Part shown: positions 9,991 to 23,000 of the stretch, piece by piece
How the letters are laid out: every line of letters begins with the position of its first letter
How positions within the stretch are numbered: position 1 is the stretch's first letter
Assembly: GCA_038496675.1 (NCBI GenBank)
Contig: CM076663.1
Coordinates: 18,199,290-18,263,289 of the forward strand
Direction of reading: 5' to 3'
From: Rachycentron canadum
Lineage: Eukaryota; Chordata; Actinopteri; Carangiformes; Rachycentridae
Length of the DNA: 64,000 bases
The notes under the pieces: generated by a model
The model's database searches: none
What the model was told of the DNA's origin: nothing
The model's input: the letters and a program-made list of their open reading frames with translations, nothing else
Translations under genes and position numbers: made by a program

Positions 9991-12900
9991 AATGTATTCT
10001 ATGTCGATTATATTTTGTAATAACAATCTGAATCACGATAAGCTACTAAAGCTATAGAGTAAACGTGGAATAGGAGGAAGCCTATAACGTGTCTTTGAAC
10101 TGTCTTGGAGAAGAAGTATAAAATAGAAGAAAACTGAGATACTCAAGTAAATCATGACCACCTCAAAAACACATGTCCACCACTTATTATATGAGTAGGA
10201 CAAATCTCACCACGGTTCTTGTGTTTCTTTTGTTTTTGGAAAATGGCAGCTCAGACAACACTTCCACCACAGTGTCCATTTCCTGGATGCATTTCATTTA
10301 TTCATTTATTTATTCTGCTGAGCAACACCAAGCACATTTACATAACAGGCAGCTGTACCTGACTCTAGCTTTGAGGTAACTGCACTTTACTTGAGTGTTG
10401 TTATTTCATGCTACTTTACATTTTACGTAACAAGCAACATTATTTCCTATCATTGATTGGACTGCCCTACAGCATATAAAGCAGCTGAGGTGACCTACGC
10501 TGACCTGCTGCAATGTTTTGCTTCTCAGCTAATGCTTCAGTTATGATGTTTCAGTCAATTAGGCCTACGAATATAATTATGTCAAATTTGGAAAGGAGAA
10601 TCTGTGAGCAATGAGCACTTTACCTTTGGGATGTGTGTTGTGTATTGTGACGACAATAATATTGTTCCTACTAGTAACTGGAGCAGCAGCGTATACACGT
10701 GCCAACTTCATATGATTCTGAATCGTATATAATCTGAATGGAATCTGCTGTATAATGGCTGAGAGATAGAAGGGAGGGGGAACAAGGCTCTGTCTTTTAT
10801 CAAGCCACTGATTTAAAGGGTGAGTACAATGGTGGCAGGATAGACTGCATTATCTCAATACTGCAATTCAGTGTATGACTCAGTGTATGAATGCTGTCAC
10901 TGTGAAATAACATGGCACATGATCAGTATGCAGTTTTGGATTATTCATGATACACACAATGGCTTCATGTCCAATAGACTTCCATGCAACATAACCTATA
11001 ATATAATATTACAAGAGTAAACGATGGATCGATTCCATTGTGTCAACTTTATAACTATAATGAGTTAATTATAAACACACTCAGGCTGAATGAGACCAGA
11101 AATGAAAACCAGACATGTCATCATTTATTATCATCATTTGAATGTGTGCATCCAGCTAATCAAATGCTTTCATGGTGGATTCCAGCAGGTTCGGATATAA
11201 TTTTAAAAATTTTCATCATGAATCATGAATTCATGAACATGTATGATTGATGTCATGCCGTATGAGTGCTTGTCATCATTATGTGCTCAGATTTAGCTGA
11301 TCAATGTGCAGTACTGAGTGTGTCCTTATTCTCTGGCTGAGATATAAATAAAGTGGTGGCTAAGCAGACTCCTTACAGTTCAGTGCATTTGATGTCTCAT
11401 TACCTTTCCATGTCCATTATCATGATCTTATACATAGATAATCAGTTGGCCAAACTGAAAAATTAATGCTACATGTACAATGCATAAAGGCTGAGCTATA
11501 AATACAGTGGGAGTGAAAAGAACTCAATAGCCTTTTATGCAATGTGTAACTTTTAATCTCCTCTTCTTTAGTTTTGATATTTAAAATAAGTTCTTTTTTT
11601 TTTTTACAGATAAGATACAAAATAATTGAGTGTCTAGGGCAAAATAAAAGTTTAAATGTTATTATGACAGAGTGTGAGTGCTGATTCAGCAACCACACTA
11701 ATTACAATAATTTGTTAAAATGAACAAGTTTCTCCCACACCAGCACCTACAAAGCAGCTGTACTTAGAAGTCAAGTGGTGAAAAGCTGAGCTGCTTCATC
11801 AAAAAAAAAAAAAAAAAAAACATAAAACAAAGACAAAGTGAATGTGTAGCAGAGTTCAGGGCCAATTCTCCTGCGATGAAAACTGTAGCTGAAATAATCT
11901 CAATTTGCTACACAATTTTAAAACACATACATCCTGTTGAAACACGGTTTACCATTCATTATTTAAAGCAGATGGTATATCCTCATGGTGCCGCATCGTG
12001 TCTTTATATAATTATGTTGATTCCTTCAGCAAAACATTGATGTGAAACCAGGGAATCGTTTTATTTTTCATTAAATAGAAAGAAGAAATAAGGACCTCGG
12101 GAACCTGCTGGCATTCATTCATTTTTATTAAGTCTAGTCATTGTAGTGTGTAATGGTAGAATAAACAAACTTATTACTGACTCGCGTGAACTCCCCCTCA
12201 CTAATTAAAGCTGACTAATGACCATGTTCCCAATTTCATCCTTTAAAAGAAAACAACTGAAATGATAGAAATAAAATGAGTATCTGTGAGGAAAAGCAGA
12301 ATCCTCACAACGGTAGAAACAGGACAAATAAGTTCAAATAAGTGTTGACCATTAAGCAGGAAGCTGGATATTTTTCAGCAAAAATTAAACTGTCTATGTA
12401 CCTCAGAAGCACCATGCGTTTCTCCTCAGATGAGGGACATTTTTTATTTATAATTATCTTGTTTTGCATCTATCCAGCATAATGAAGATTAATTCATTTG
12501 ACTTGTTCATCAATTTATAATACCCTCTACGTGAAACCGATTTGAGATGAATTTCCCCTCACTCAATATGCAAACTCTACTTACCCATCTAAATTACAAA
12601 CTCCCAACTCAAAATTTGCATAAAGCTTGTGAAATGTATTATTTATAAGTTATTAACCTCCTTGTTGTTTTGACACATTTCAGCAGAAAATGCTCCAATT
12701 GTATTTTACAGTATTGTGGGGAGTCCACAGATAATTACTGAATAATGTAAGGTTTTCATTATCCAGTTGTCCCACACAAGACAGTACCAAGTAGCAAGTA
12801 CCAGTGACCTGGACTTCTTCAGAATAGAGAAAATATACAATGAATATAAAACTGTGATTTTTCTGAAGGCTTTAATGGGTTTTATATAACTATTATTATT

Positions 12901-13440
12901 ATTACATTGTTAACTGGACGGAAAAGCAAATCAAACATAACAGACTGTGTAATTATATTTAAGCATTAGAAAATGAATACAGTTTAATACTAAGTCATCA
13001 CAGCAGTCAAATCAAGCGATGTTAATGCAGATATGCGATCTTGTCCACTAGGTGACAGTGTCCCCTGCAGAACAAAAGCACATCACTATTGTCTCGTTTG
13101 GCGACTGATATGCATACATTGTGAACAATACTGTGGTTTCTCTTCTCATCAGCCTTCTCTCACACAGAGAGGTGAAAGATCACTGAAGACACTGACTGCG
13201 CAAATGTCCCATTGTGGAACAAGGCACATGGAGCAAATCATAGCCTCTTGGAGAAGCATCGCCAAGCTCAGCTCCTCACGGATCTGAAATTACACTTCCA
13301 ACGTTTCAGATCAGAGATTCATTGGCAACAACATGAGGGCAGGAGAAGTGCTTGTGTTTCTTGAAGCCATAAAACACAGAAATCACATGTCTACAAGTTC
13401 AGTAAGTGCAGTTACTAATTTCAAGCCTTGAAAAAACAGA
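9991..13440. other. gene-free spacer
   Basis: AT-rich sequence between parp10 and the next repeat. It has an A20 tract at about 11,800 but no exon-like frame with family similarity, RNA gene or terminal-inverted-repeat element that I can see. Confidence 0.5.
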
Positions 13441-13703
13441 CAGTGGCTTCACAATGTATTAAGACCCATATTCAGACCACTTTTAAATGACCATATTTGT
13501 GTACACATGTCTTGCACATTTATTAAAAATCAAACCTGAAGTAGTTTAGAAAAGTATTCAGACACTTGACTGAGTTGTTCACATATTTCACTTTGTCATT
13601 ACGGGTAGCTTGTTAGGCATTTTTATCCTTTTAAAATAAAATGTACAAGATAATAACGTGTGCACAAAGAGAAAGGGTCTGAATACTTTCTGACGCCACG
13701 GTG
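13441..13703 (+). mobile_element. short internally deleted Tc1-like element
   Basis: The left end CAGTGGCTTCACAATGTATT and the right end GGTCTGAATACTTTCTGACG are both recognisable as diverged ends of a fish Tc1/mariner family. That family normally reads CAGTG-CTT...AGTATTCAGACC and its complement. Between them are GCACATTTATTAAAAATC and GTATTCAGACACTTG, also typical of it. No transposase frame remains, and no clear TA duplication is visible. Confidence 0.65.
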
Positions 13704-14499
13704 TTTCACTAAAACTGCTAAACCAAAGAGTTTGATGTACCTACCCTGCATGTAGTGTATATACCCAACATTTTTTTCAGTTGCACAAACAAGAATCTCT
13801 TAATGGCTAAATAGTTGTATGTATCATGCATATAGTTCTTTAAAATTTACACTGTTTACACAACAATAACATAAACTTGTAAAGTTGACTGACAAATCTG
13901 GAGATAACAAAGATAATTACAATGCAGTAAATATTAATGGAAAAATTAAGTGTTAAAAAACTCCAATTAAAGGCACTTAACACCTACTTCGCATTAAAAA
14001 TGCATGTTGCAGTGTACATTAAAAATGATAAGGCACCCGTGTAGACTGTGTAATGTGTTATTTGTCCGTGATTGATGACTGTGTACAACTTGATAAAGAG
14101 CCTGGTGCCTGTGTGACACCCCAAGCATTTAAAAGCTGTCTGTCATTTTTCATCTGACTGAGTGATGAAAATCTCATTGATTACATCACTATGTCTGTCC
14201 TCTTAATCCTCGTCTTGTTGCAGGTCTCAACTTAAGTCCTTTAAGGTCAAGAAACTACTTTAATTCACCACTGCCTGCTCAGTGTGGAATGAGACATGCA
14301 GGTGAGATAATAAAAATTATATTGAATCTTTTTTCAGTTTTGATGCTAACAGTGACGCAGCCTTAGCTGTACTTTGTTAAACTGATGCTGAAAGGTCCAA
14401 CACTCCTGATGTACAGTAACAATGAAAGCTCACAGTTCATGGGAAGCTTTGAAGGCATTGTGGTCATGTCCCATGTACTTTTAAAGGAATTTGTGGATT

Positions 14500-14975
14500 A
14501 TATCAAACTGGAGGGAGTTTACGTTATACAATTTAAAACAAGACTGAGTCTACAGACATGCTAGCAGCTGACGGATGCAGATAATAAGGTCAGAATTTGG
14601 TGTCAACAACATAAATCAAAGGACCTAACCTGCCCTGCTTCAACAGTCCAGACTGAAAGTGGGGGTGTAAGGGTCAGGTTTTCTTGTGCCCCCTTTTAAT
14701 ACCAATCAATCATCATGTACGTCAGTGGCTTTCCCAATCGCTTGATCTGAATCCAGTCTCACACCTTTGTGATATAGTGGAACAGGAAATTGGCAGCATG
14801 AATGTGCATCTTACAAATCTGCAGAAATGAACAGTCACATCAACATGTAGCAGAATCCCAGAGGAAAGTTTCCAACATCCTGTGGAATAAATGCCACTGA
14901 AGAACTGAGGCTATTTTTGGAGCAGAGAACGGCTCTGCCCACTGGTGTTCCTAATAAAGTGCTCACTAAGTGTAT
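14500..14975 (+). mobile_element. 3' half of a decayed Tc1-like transposon (family A)
   Basis: From about 14,580 the sequence follows the catalytic half of a Tc1-type transposase: GGTCAGAATTTGGTGTCAAC, GATCTGAATCCAGTCTCAC, CACCTTTGTGATATAGTGGA, then the terminal GTTCCTAATAAAGTGCTCAC. Frameshifts and stops have destroyed the frame. The same family recurs at 43.3-44.1 and 46.4-46.9 kb. Confidence 0.8.
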
Positions 14976-15170
14976 ATTCTTTGGGGCTTATTTTGGGCTT
15001 GATTTTAAGTGTCTGTAACGCAAATCATTTGAGATCCAGAATCAGAATGATGAAAAGAGAACAGATCTTCCTATTAAGCCTCATTATCATAATGTAAAAT
15101 ACCTTCACTGCCATATTATAGGAATATATACTGAAGTGATATTTACAGCAAAGTCAATGTTGTGAAGTTC

Positions 15171-15215
15171 ATTATTATTATTATTATTATTATTATTTAT
15201 AAAAATAATAATAAT
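15171..15215. repeat. (ATT)n facing (AAT)n, self-complementary microsatellite
   Basis: (ATT)9 runs to about 15,197 and, after TTATAAAA, (AAT)4 runs to 15,215. The two tracts are complementary, so 12-base arms could pair. Confidence 0.85.
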
Positions 15216-15584
15216 ATAAGTTTGTTTCCAGTGAATTTGTACCTGAAAAACTTCAAATATAGCCAACACTTTTCAGACTGTGGTTATATTTGTGTGAGTC
15301 TCTGCTCTCTAAGTCTATACATCAACAGAGTAATAATGGCACTTTGACTACCGCTGTCAACAGAGCTTGTTTTGTGTCAGTGTGAAGGACCATTAACATA
15401 CAAAGCTTCAGGTAGCCACAATGGTCACCAGGAAACAGAAAAAAAGAACATAAATATTGTACAGATACTATTCTATACTAGTCCTACTAAAGCTTTTTTA
15501 TGTGTAGCATGCTTGCTGACAAGACATCGTCTCCTGTCTTCTTCTATGTTCAGTTCATGACATATTAAATTTGGGATTCTGAGG

Positions 15585-16130
15585 AGGCTTTCACATCAGG
15601 GACCTGGATCTGGATCCAGATACACTTGACCCCCAAAGTGCAGTTCATTTGATTAGTGTGAACACTCTATACCGTACCCAAAACAGATCCATGAATTGTG
15701 CCTGGGTCCATGTGAAAAGGTGGTCTTGAGTATAATTCGAGTACTCATGCACAGTTTGTATCAGTTGTGAAAGCTACAACAAAACATGGAAGTGGGCTGT
15801 TACGCGACTACGCAACTGTCCTCCTCAAACATGAGAATTAAAATAAATGCATGCTTCAAATTTGGGCAGATGACACACTACATGCAAAAAGTTTAAATGA
15901 AGGGGCAACACAAATAAATGTCATGTTGTTAGTGTACTCTTCTTCTTCTCTGTGTTTATGCAGAATATGTATCACCACCTACTACATCAGAGTGTCCAGA
16001 TACACAAGTGTAGTAAGGTACGGAGCAGCAGCGCTAATGTGAAAACTGGTGGTGGTGGGAGCGGCGAGGAGGGAGCAAATGTACTCAGGCATGGTACAAA
16101 GCAATTGTAGCTAATATGAAAACGACCTGA
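15585..16130. mobile_element. possible non-autonomous DNA element
   Basis: The left edge GCTTTCACATCAGGGACC and the right edge, read in complement (AGGTCGTTTTCATATTAGCT), are weakly similar. The inside has the 'expected under a host promoter-like GGATCTGGATCCAGA' composition seen in some fish elements. No clean target duplication was found. This is a tentative call. Confidence 0.25.
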
Positions 16131-16370
16131 AACAAGTGGCAGTGTTGTTTTTGTCTCGTCTTGATGGTTTGTCATCGTCTGTGTCAGGGAATCAGTCAAT
16201 AGAAGTGACAGCAGCTTCAGTGACAAACAGAAAACTGAAGAGCTCATGTGAAAATGCCTTTGGAAATCATGACCAAAATGTCTTTCTGGTGAGAGATGAA
16301 GGAAAAACAAACATTAAAAGGCTGCTCAGGTTCATTTGGTTCCCATCCCACTGCAAATATGGGCTTGGTA

Positions 16371-16544
16371 TCATCTGCCTTTAAACATTTGGATTTTGTG
16401 CTTGTCTGCCAGTAGCAGTGTGACATTATATTCATAATCGCCATCATGGACTCCTGTGTGTCGGAAAGCTCCGGCCAAATGGTTCTCCTCCCAGTAGTGG
16501 TGCCAGTTTCCGTACTGGTCGGCCCCAAATCCAAACACGCTGAC
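16371..16544 (-). CDS. st3gal1: st3gal1-like coding exon 6 (motifs III and VS, C terminus)
   Basis: The exon reads VSVFGFGADQYGNWHHYWEE, then GAFRHTGVHDGDYEYNV, ending KIQMFKGR and TGA at 16371-16373. The acceptor is TCTCCTCCAG. HHYWE is motif III; the His of GVHDGDYE is the presumed catalytic base. Confidence 0.95.
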   Translation of the reverse strand, partial: VSVFGFGADQYGNWHHYWEENHLAGAFRHTGVHDGDYEYNVTLLLADKHKIQMFKGR

Positions 16545-17031
16545 CTGGAGGAGACGAGACACAAAGCCACTGTGTCACAACCACAGCAAAACATCATCTG
16601 CACTAACGCTACACATTTATCCATCTGTGGATATTGTTCAACTTCCCCCATTTTCCGAAACACATTTCAGTGTTATTCTGAAAATGCAACCTCATAAAAC
16701 ATCACATAAGACGTCTTTGTGTATTTTACTGAAGAATTAAAAGAAGGTTGTCATAGTCATGTTCTGTATGTACTGAGGACTATAGTTCACCTTACTTCAT
16801 CACATATGTGGATCGCGAGGAGCAAACTGAGGAAGCCGGTGGAAGGATATCGTCCATGACCCTCGAGCCAAGACTCATAGACGTATTTGAAAAATGTGGG
16901 ACTGTAAATTAACACCTGCAAAAGAATAAAAATGACATTCAAATTCTTTTCAAATTCTGAATAATTCTTAATTATTTTACACTTACATAAAATAACTGTA
17001 ATGAAAAAGAATGAAGAAACAATGAAAGGAT

Positions 17032-17083
<52 letters not shown>

Positions 17084-20000
17084 TATAGCAATTTTCTAAT
17101 TCCACAATACAGTGCTTTGCCCAGAGCACTATAATAAGACAAGCAGGTCACACAAGGTGTCAGAGTCACCATCAAAAAGGCAATCAATAAAAATCAATTA
17201 AAAAAAAAAATCACTCAAGATCAACACTCAAGATCAATAAAAACAGAATCGTTTGCAGTACACCAGCAAACATCTATTAGAATCCAGTAATCAGTAAATA
17301 CAATCAAAGTTAATTAAAATAAGATTTTGATCAAATCAACTGAAATCAAGTGAAATCAGGTTTTGGGGCTCTGACTGCGAATTTGTTTGTTGCCTCTAGT
17401 TTTCAGCCTTGGTAATAACTAAAATACCTCTGCTAAAACCTATCTATTGTGGTCACTGCTCTTGTTAAAAGCCTTAGAGCTGAGTTCTGTACAGACTGGA
17501 GCTGACTTCACTACTACTTCACTAACACTGAGAAAAGTGGCTGATAGTATGTCACTCTTGGTTAAGTGTCATGGGCTGACACTGCTGTTTTTTCAGCGTA
17601 CTGATTCCTAGCGGTATGTCCCTCTGACATGTGGTATGTTGCTGGTGTTTACGGGCGGATAACATTTCTCTGTAACGTCTGATGATTTCATGCTGGTGGG
17701 GTATGTGTTGGGTTGTTTGGCTCTCTACTGTCTTCTTTGGTTCATTATCTGGTAGAAATTCTTGTCTACTGCCATTTATCCCCATAAATAATTAATTTGG
17801 CAAGTGTAAGTCTGCAACACATCAGTTACAGCTGGATACAATGAATAGTTACCTTCCAGTATAATGTTATGGCCCAAGCTTGCAGTTTTACACAGTACGT
17901 GATGTAACACCTCTCAGTAGAGGACCAGTGGCATGACACACAGCAGCAACAGACCATAATCAGAAGTGGCATGCAGCACTAAAGAAGTGTCATATACTGG
18001 CAAAAGGTGGTGTGTGTCAGTCACAACTAGTGACACTGTTCGGATGTGCCATACACCCATCAACCTGCAGGAACATATCACTTGTCAAAGTGAAAAAGCC
18101 AGTGGCAGCAGAAATACCCAGATCTTTATCTGGGTAAAAGTTTAAAATTTTATTTGCAAAATGTACTAAAGTAGCAAAAGCAAAAGTATTCTATTTGCAG
18201 AAGATTAATATGTAATATATTAAATCAAACCTTGGTTTTTCCTTATAAAATATATCATACCCAAACAAAAGTAATGCTATATTCATTTATTTTTTGTTAA
18301 AAATATGTGTATGAATTTTTTTTTTGTAAGACTTACCTTATCTTTGTTTGCTTTTATCCTGGACATGACAGGTATATATGTGCTGTAACACAAAAATATA
18401 AGGGACTTAAAATCTGGGCTTTGATTACCTTAAAAATTGCCTGAAATGTTGTTTTACTGAACACAGCACAGTGATTGTGTACAATCACTGGAGCCACATC
18501 CACAATCACAGTACTGTGGGCATTTCTAAAAATAAATGCCCAGTGTCAGGAACATTACAACTGTCTCGGGAGAGATGACCAAATATCATGGGCAGATTCC
18601 AAAGTCATGTCAAGCAAGTCAAAAGGCTTTCATTTCAACATGCTCCCTGAAATATGTTTTGTATTTTGCATCATACATCACATGAGAGAGAGTGTATGGA
18701 GCCGTTCATCATTCCAGGTTGGTGAAAACAGTTCAACGCTACAACATAAAAAAATGGGAGAGGCTGTTTGAATAAAGGTGAGTGCAGCTCCCGTGAGGTG
18801 GCCACTGAGTTTGCATATGAAAAGTATCTATGCAGAGTGCAACAAAAGCCAGACATGGAAGCAGCACTACATGCAAAACTTGTGTGTGTACTGTTTTCAT
18901 GAAAACAAATCATATCAAGCTGATAAGTCGTAGAAGTGAAAGGAGATGACTTACGAGTGATTGAGATTAAAAATAATGATTTCATAGTAAGAAACAACCC
19001 ATTACAATTGTTTCCAACTAAAACAAGGTTTATTGAAGCTAATGCCTCTGCAGCATTGTATGTAATTGAAAGTTCATGTAGACTGGTTTATTGCTGTTTG
19101 GTGTTGTGTGCTGTACAATGTAACAATCTAACCATGTCCTAACCATGTGATTTGCATAGAATGTGAAAGTGACTCGTCTTGTGTCTGGTATGCTATAGTA
19201 CAGTATGCAACCTAATGTCATAATAAGTACAATAAAAGTACATCCTTTTACACACAGGTTTGACAGAAAATACTTTTTAAAGGCAGGTATGTGAATAAGT
19301 GTCAGATACGGCTCTGTCTCTTCATACATCTCTGTGTTATTTAACAAGACTCGAAATTGTAACAAAATAATTCACAACACCCAGTGAAGATCTAAATGGT
19401 TGCTGAGGTAATGCTGACAGTACTGCCAGTAAAGTGAAATTTAATGATGCAGAGAGATTGCTTTGGCAGAGGCGGAAGACAACTGCACATTTACAGGAAA
19501 AATTTGTTTGGATTCACTGGTCCTTCCACCATCTAACATGTTGGCCTGTTTCAGTTATTGGCAGCAGCATTAATTGGCAGAGGCCTAATTTTTGCTCTGG
19601 ATGTCCAGTAATCAAGCTAATGATTATGGGTCATTGAGAATGAAGCAGCTGAAGGTGAAATTTACCGAAAGATTAAAAGTGAGTGATTATCCTTGTTACA
19701 GCAATCTGACAAATAGGAATACTGAGTGAGTGTGATAGTTATGGCAATCTGGTATTTGAAATTAGTGTAAATGAATCTGGATGGGCAACACATGCACAGT
19801 GCATTATAACGCATTGAGGACTTTTAAGGACAGTCATTTCTAGGACAGTAAAAGTTCCTGAACTCGGGCTTCATTGATAAATGTGGAGGTACATGAGGCA
19901 TCTCTGCTCCACACATTTCCAATTAAAATAAAGTCTAATTTAATTTATTGCCCCCCCCCGTAATGATTTGCTCAGTAATTATAGAAAAAGAATATATTAT

Positions 20001-23000
20001 CTTGCTCTTCATCAATCATTTATTTGAATAAATAATTTCTTCTGTTTGACTTGATAGAATCCCAACAGAAGTTCAATGTAAGAATGGTACATATATGTAT
20101 TTACTTAGAATTTTAAGGATTTACTTACAGTTACATGACACCAGGAAGAAATGGTGTCATTATGAAAAACAAACATATGTGTCTGAATTTACTTAATTAC
20201 CATGCCTATATTAGTGCCTTATATTAGTGCCTTATTAGCTGTATTTGTTTTGGCATCAACTCTGTAATTAATTTTATGTCTATTCCATTATAATTTCTTA
20301 TTTTTCCTTTATCAAATTCTTTTTTAAATTTTACTGTCAATTGGCAGTGGTGCAACAGCTTGTAAGCAAAATCCTGACATATTTTGACCTTATTGTGTTA
20401 ATATACATTAGCATTAGAGGAACTATAATTTAATGCCATGTCTTCAAGTCCAATTGTCATTTTGTTTTTAAGTCTGTCTTGCTCCCGACCAACTCTTGAA
20501 GCAAATGCCAGGCTAAGCTGCTATATGCTTTGCTACATCCCACTAGTTGCTAACTTTGTCTGTCAGTTGTGTGGTGCTGGCTAGCACACACTGGGTTCAT
20601 GAGAAATTCTGGCTTTAAATGAGATGGATGAGTGCAAAAGTGAACCAAAACAGCAAAGTTGTGGACTGTCTAACCAAAACAACAAGCTGAACACAACAAA
20701 CACATTACACAATATGCATAGTCACTGGAACCTTGATATAGAAATATTGATTATAGCAGCTTTAACATTCAGTAAGTACACTTACTGTTTAATAGTGCCT
20801 GTGGTGAGAGCACTAATGATCCACTGCAGGTCCAGAGTCTTGAAAGGGATCAGCACTAGACTGGTGTTGTTGTCCAGGTCTATGGCACTCTCTGGATACA
20901 TGACATGATGAGTTGTTCTGGCACCCACATCCTCCTCAAAGCCACTGGTGGGAGCCTGATTCATTCTGCAAGGACATTTTTGTTTCTGGGCTATTTTTCT
21001 TCACATGCTTCTTTCCCTTTTTTTTCTAGTTACTGTCTTCATAATTTCCAGGACAGCTCAAATTGAATTTTTTCACAAAAATTACTTTTACTATACTAAT
21101 CCATACAATCTACAAAGGTCATTGACAGAGACAAGCAGAACCAGACAAATCACTTGTGAGATATATATATATATATAAAAAAAGGACAATTTTTCCTGCT
21201 TTCACCATGTTTTGGACATCCAAACAGCAATTCAGAACAATCCAGTGTCCATTTAGTGCACAGCAATTACTAGAGCTAGATGAGGAATCCCTATTATTAT
21301 GTCCAACAATAGTCACTCATGTTGGAGCAGTAATTGGTGGGAGCATGGTTTGACAGCAGCTGCTGGTTTCGCCAGGGGAAGGTGGTTACATAGAGGAGGA
21401 AAATCATGGAGCTGACCCCTCGTGTGACAAGCATCACCTGTTTGGGTGCTCTGGTCTGAGCAATACTATGTTGCTTATTACTGACTCTGAGATGACAGCT
21501 ATATAACAACTTGACATTTCCAGCCTGAGCCTGTCAGGACTCAAAACGACCCCCCACAAGGCATTTTGTTTCTTGGCTCTGTTACAGTTGATGATGTCTT
21601 TTGCCTTCTGGTGTTTAAATCTAAGACGTAGCCTCTTGTGTTTAAAAGATTGCCTGCACACTGGGAAATATGAAACTCCATACATGAAAATGGCCCCGGG
21701 TAAATACAGCCTTCAGTTAAATGAAATTAAATGAAACTAAACAGATATAATGATCAACTTCGTCCACTGTATAATTCCATCTTACATCAGTAATACTACT
21801 ATAAAATGTTTGATTGTGTCTCATTGCTCATGTCAAATCTATTCATAAGTATAGTCCAATTAGAAATTTACCCTTCTAGAAACATGCATACAGCACTTCT
21901 AGAAATACACACACATATAATAACAAAAAAAATAAGTCCTTAAATCTGTAATTAAACCTGCCTTTACTTATTATAGGGAAAATTAAACAAGATGTAAACC
22001 TTTGACATGTTAAAGGTCCCATATTGTCTTCTGATTATAAATCACGTCTAGGTTTGATATCAGTACTGTGAAAGTATCATAGAGCTCAGTCCACAGAGAA
22101 ATGCTCGCAACCTGTTTGCAGAAACTAAGCCTCAAAACCAGCTGCCACTCTCAGTCCAGCCCCAAGCCCCACCCACGTAGACTCATGATCTAACCTCGCA
22201 GGATTTGGTTTAGTGTTTGGTAAGCAGTCAACAAATCAGAAATGAAGCTGTGAACCTCTCCTCTGATTGGCTGACTCAGTTAAACCACACATATGTTCTT
22301 TTGAGTTTTGCTTTTTATAACATTTGGCAGCAATTGCCTCTTTCTCTCCTTTCCTTCCTGGAGCTGTCCATATTCCTGACACTTTTTCTTTAAATGACGC
22401 TTCAGATGAAACTGCTGGTGCCAGTGAGGTCAGTTAATGTAAGCCTGAGAGAGGAGATGTAAAACACTGAAATGGTTTTGGGTACCTAAAACCATCTTCT
22501 TATGGATGTCAAAATTCAGGAAAAATTGACAATATGGGACCTTTAATATCTTTTAAGTTGATATGGCTAATCTTATAGCTATCATTGTGCTAACAATTCC
22601 TTATTTACACATTCAGCTGACATGGAGCAACATTAGCATTCACTTGGAGTTGTGTGTCCAATATTCACACTCCTTTTGCTCTGTCTTGCCCTCTGCTGAA
22701 TCCTAAGGAAAACATAGATCTTTAGGCTCCTAGATGCTCCTCTGTGTTCAAAAAATTATCCCCAACTGTATCTGTCTGCTGGTGAAGTCGAGTGCTGTAA
22801 AAACCAAAACAAACAGCTAAAGGTTTCTAAAATGCTCTGTAGAGCAGAGGCAAATTGCAGGCTTGGCTTTCACAACTTTGATCTATCCACCTATCAAATC
22901 CTGTATCAAATAAAAAAAATTAAAAGTTGAAGGTTGAAAATAAAAACATATCAATTCTGGTTATTAAAACAGGAGGGAAGCAGAGACATGGCGCACAGTG

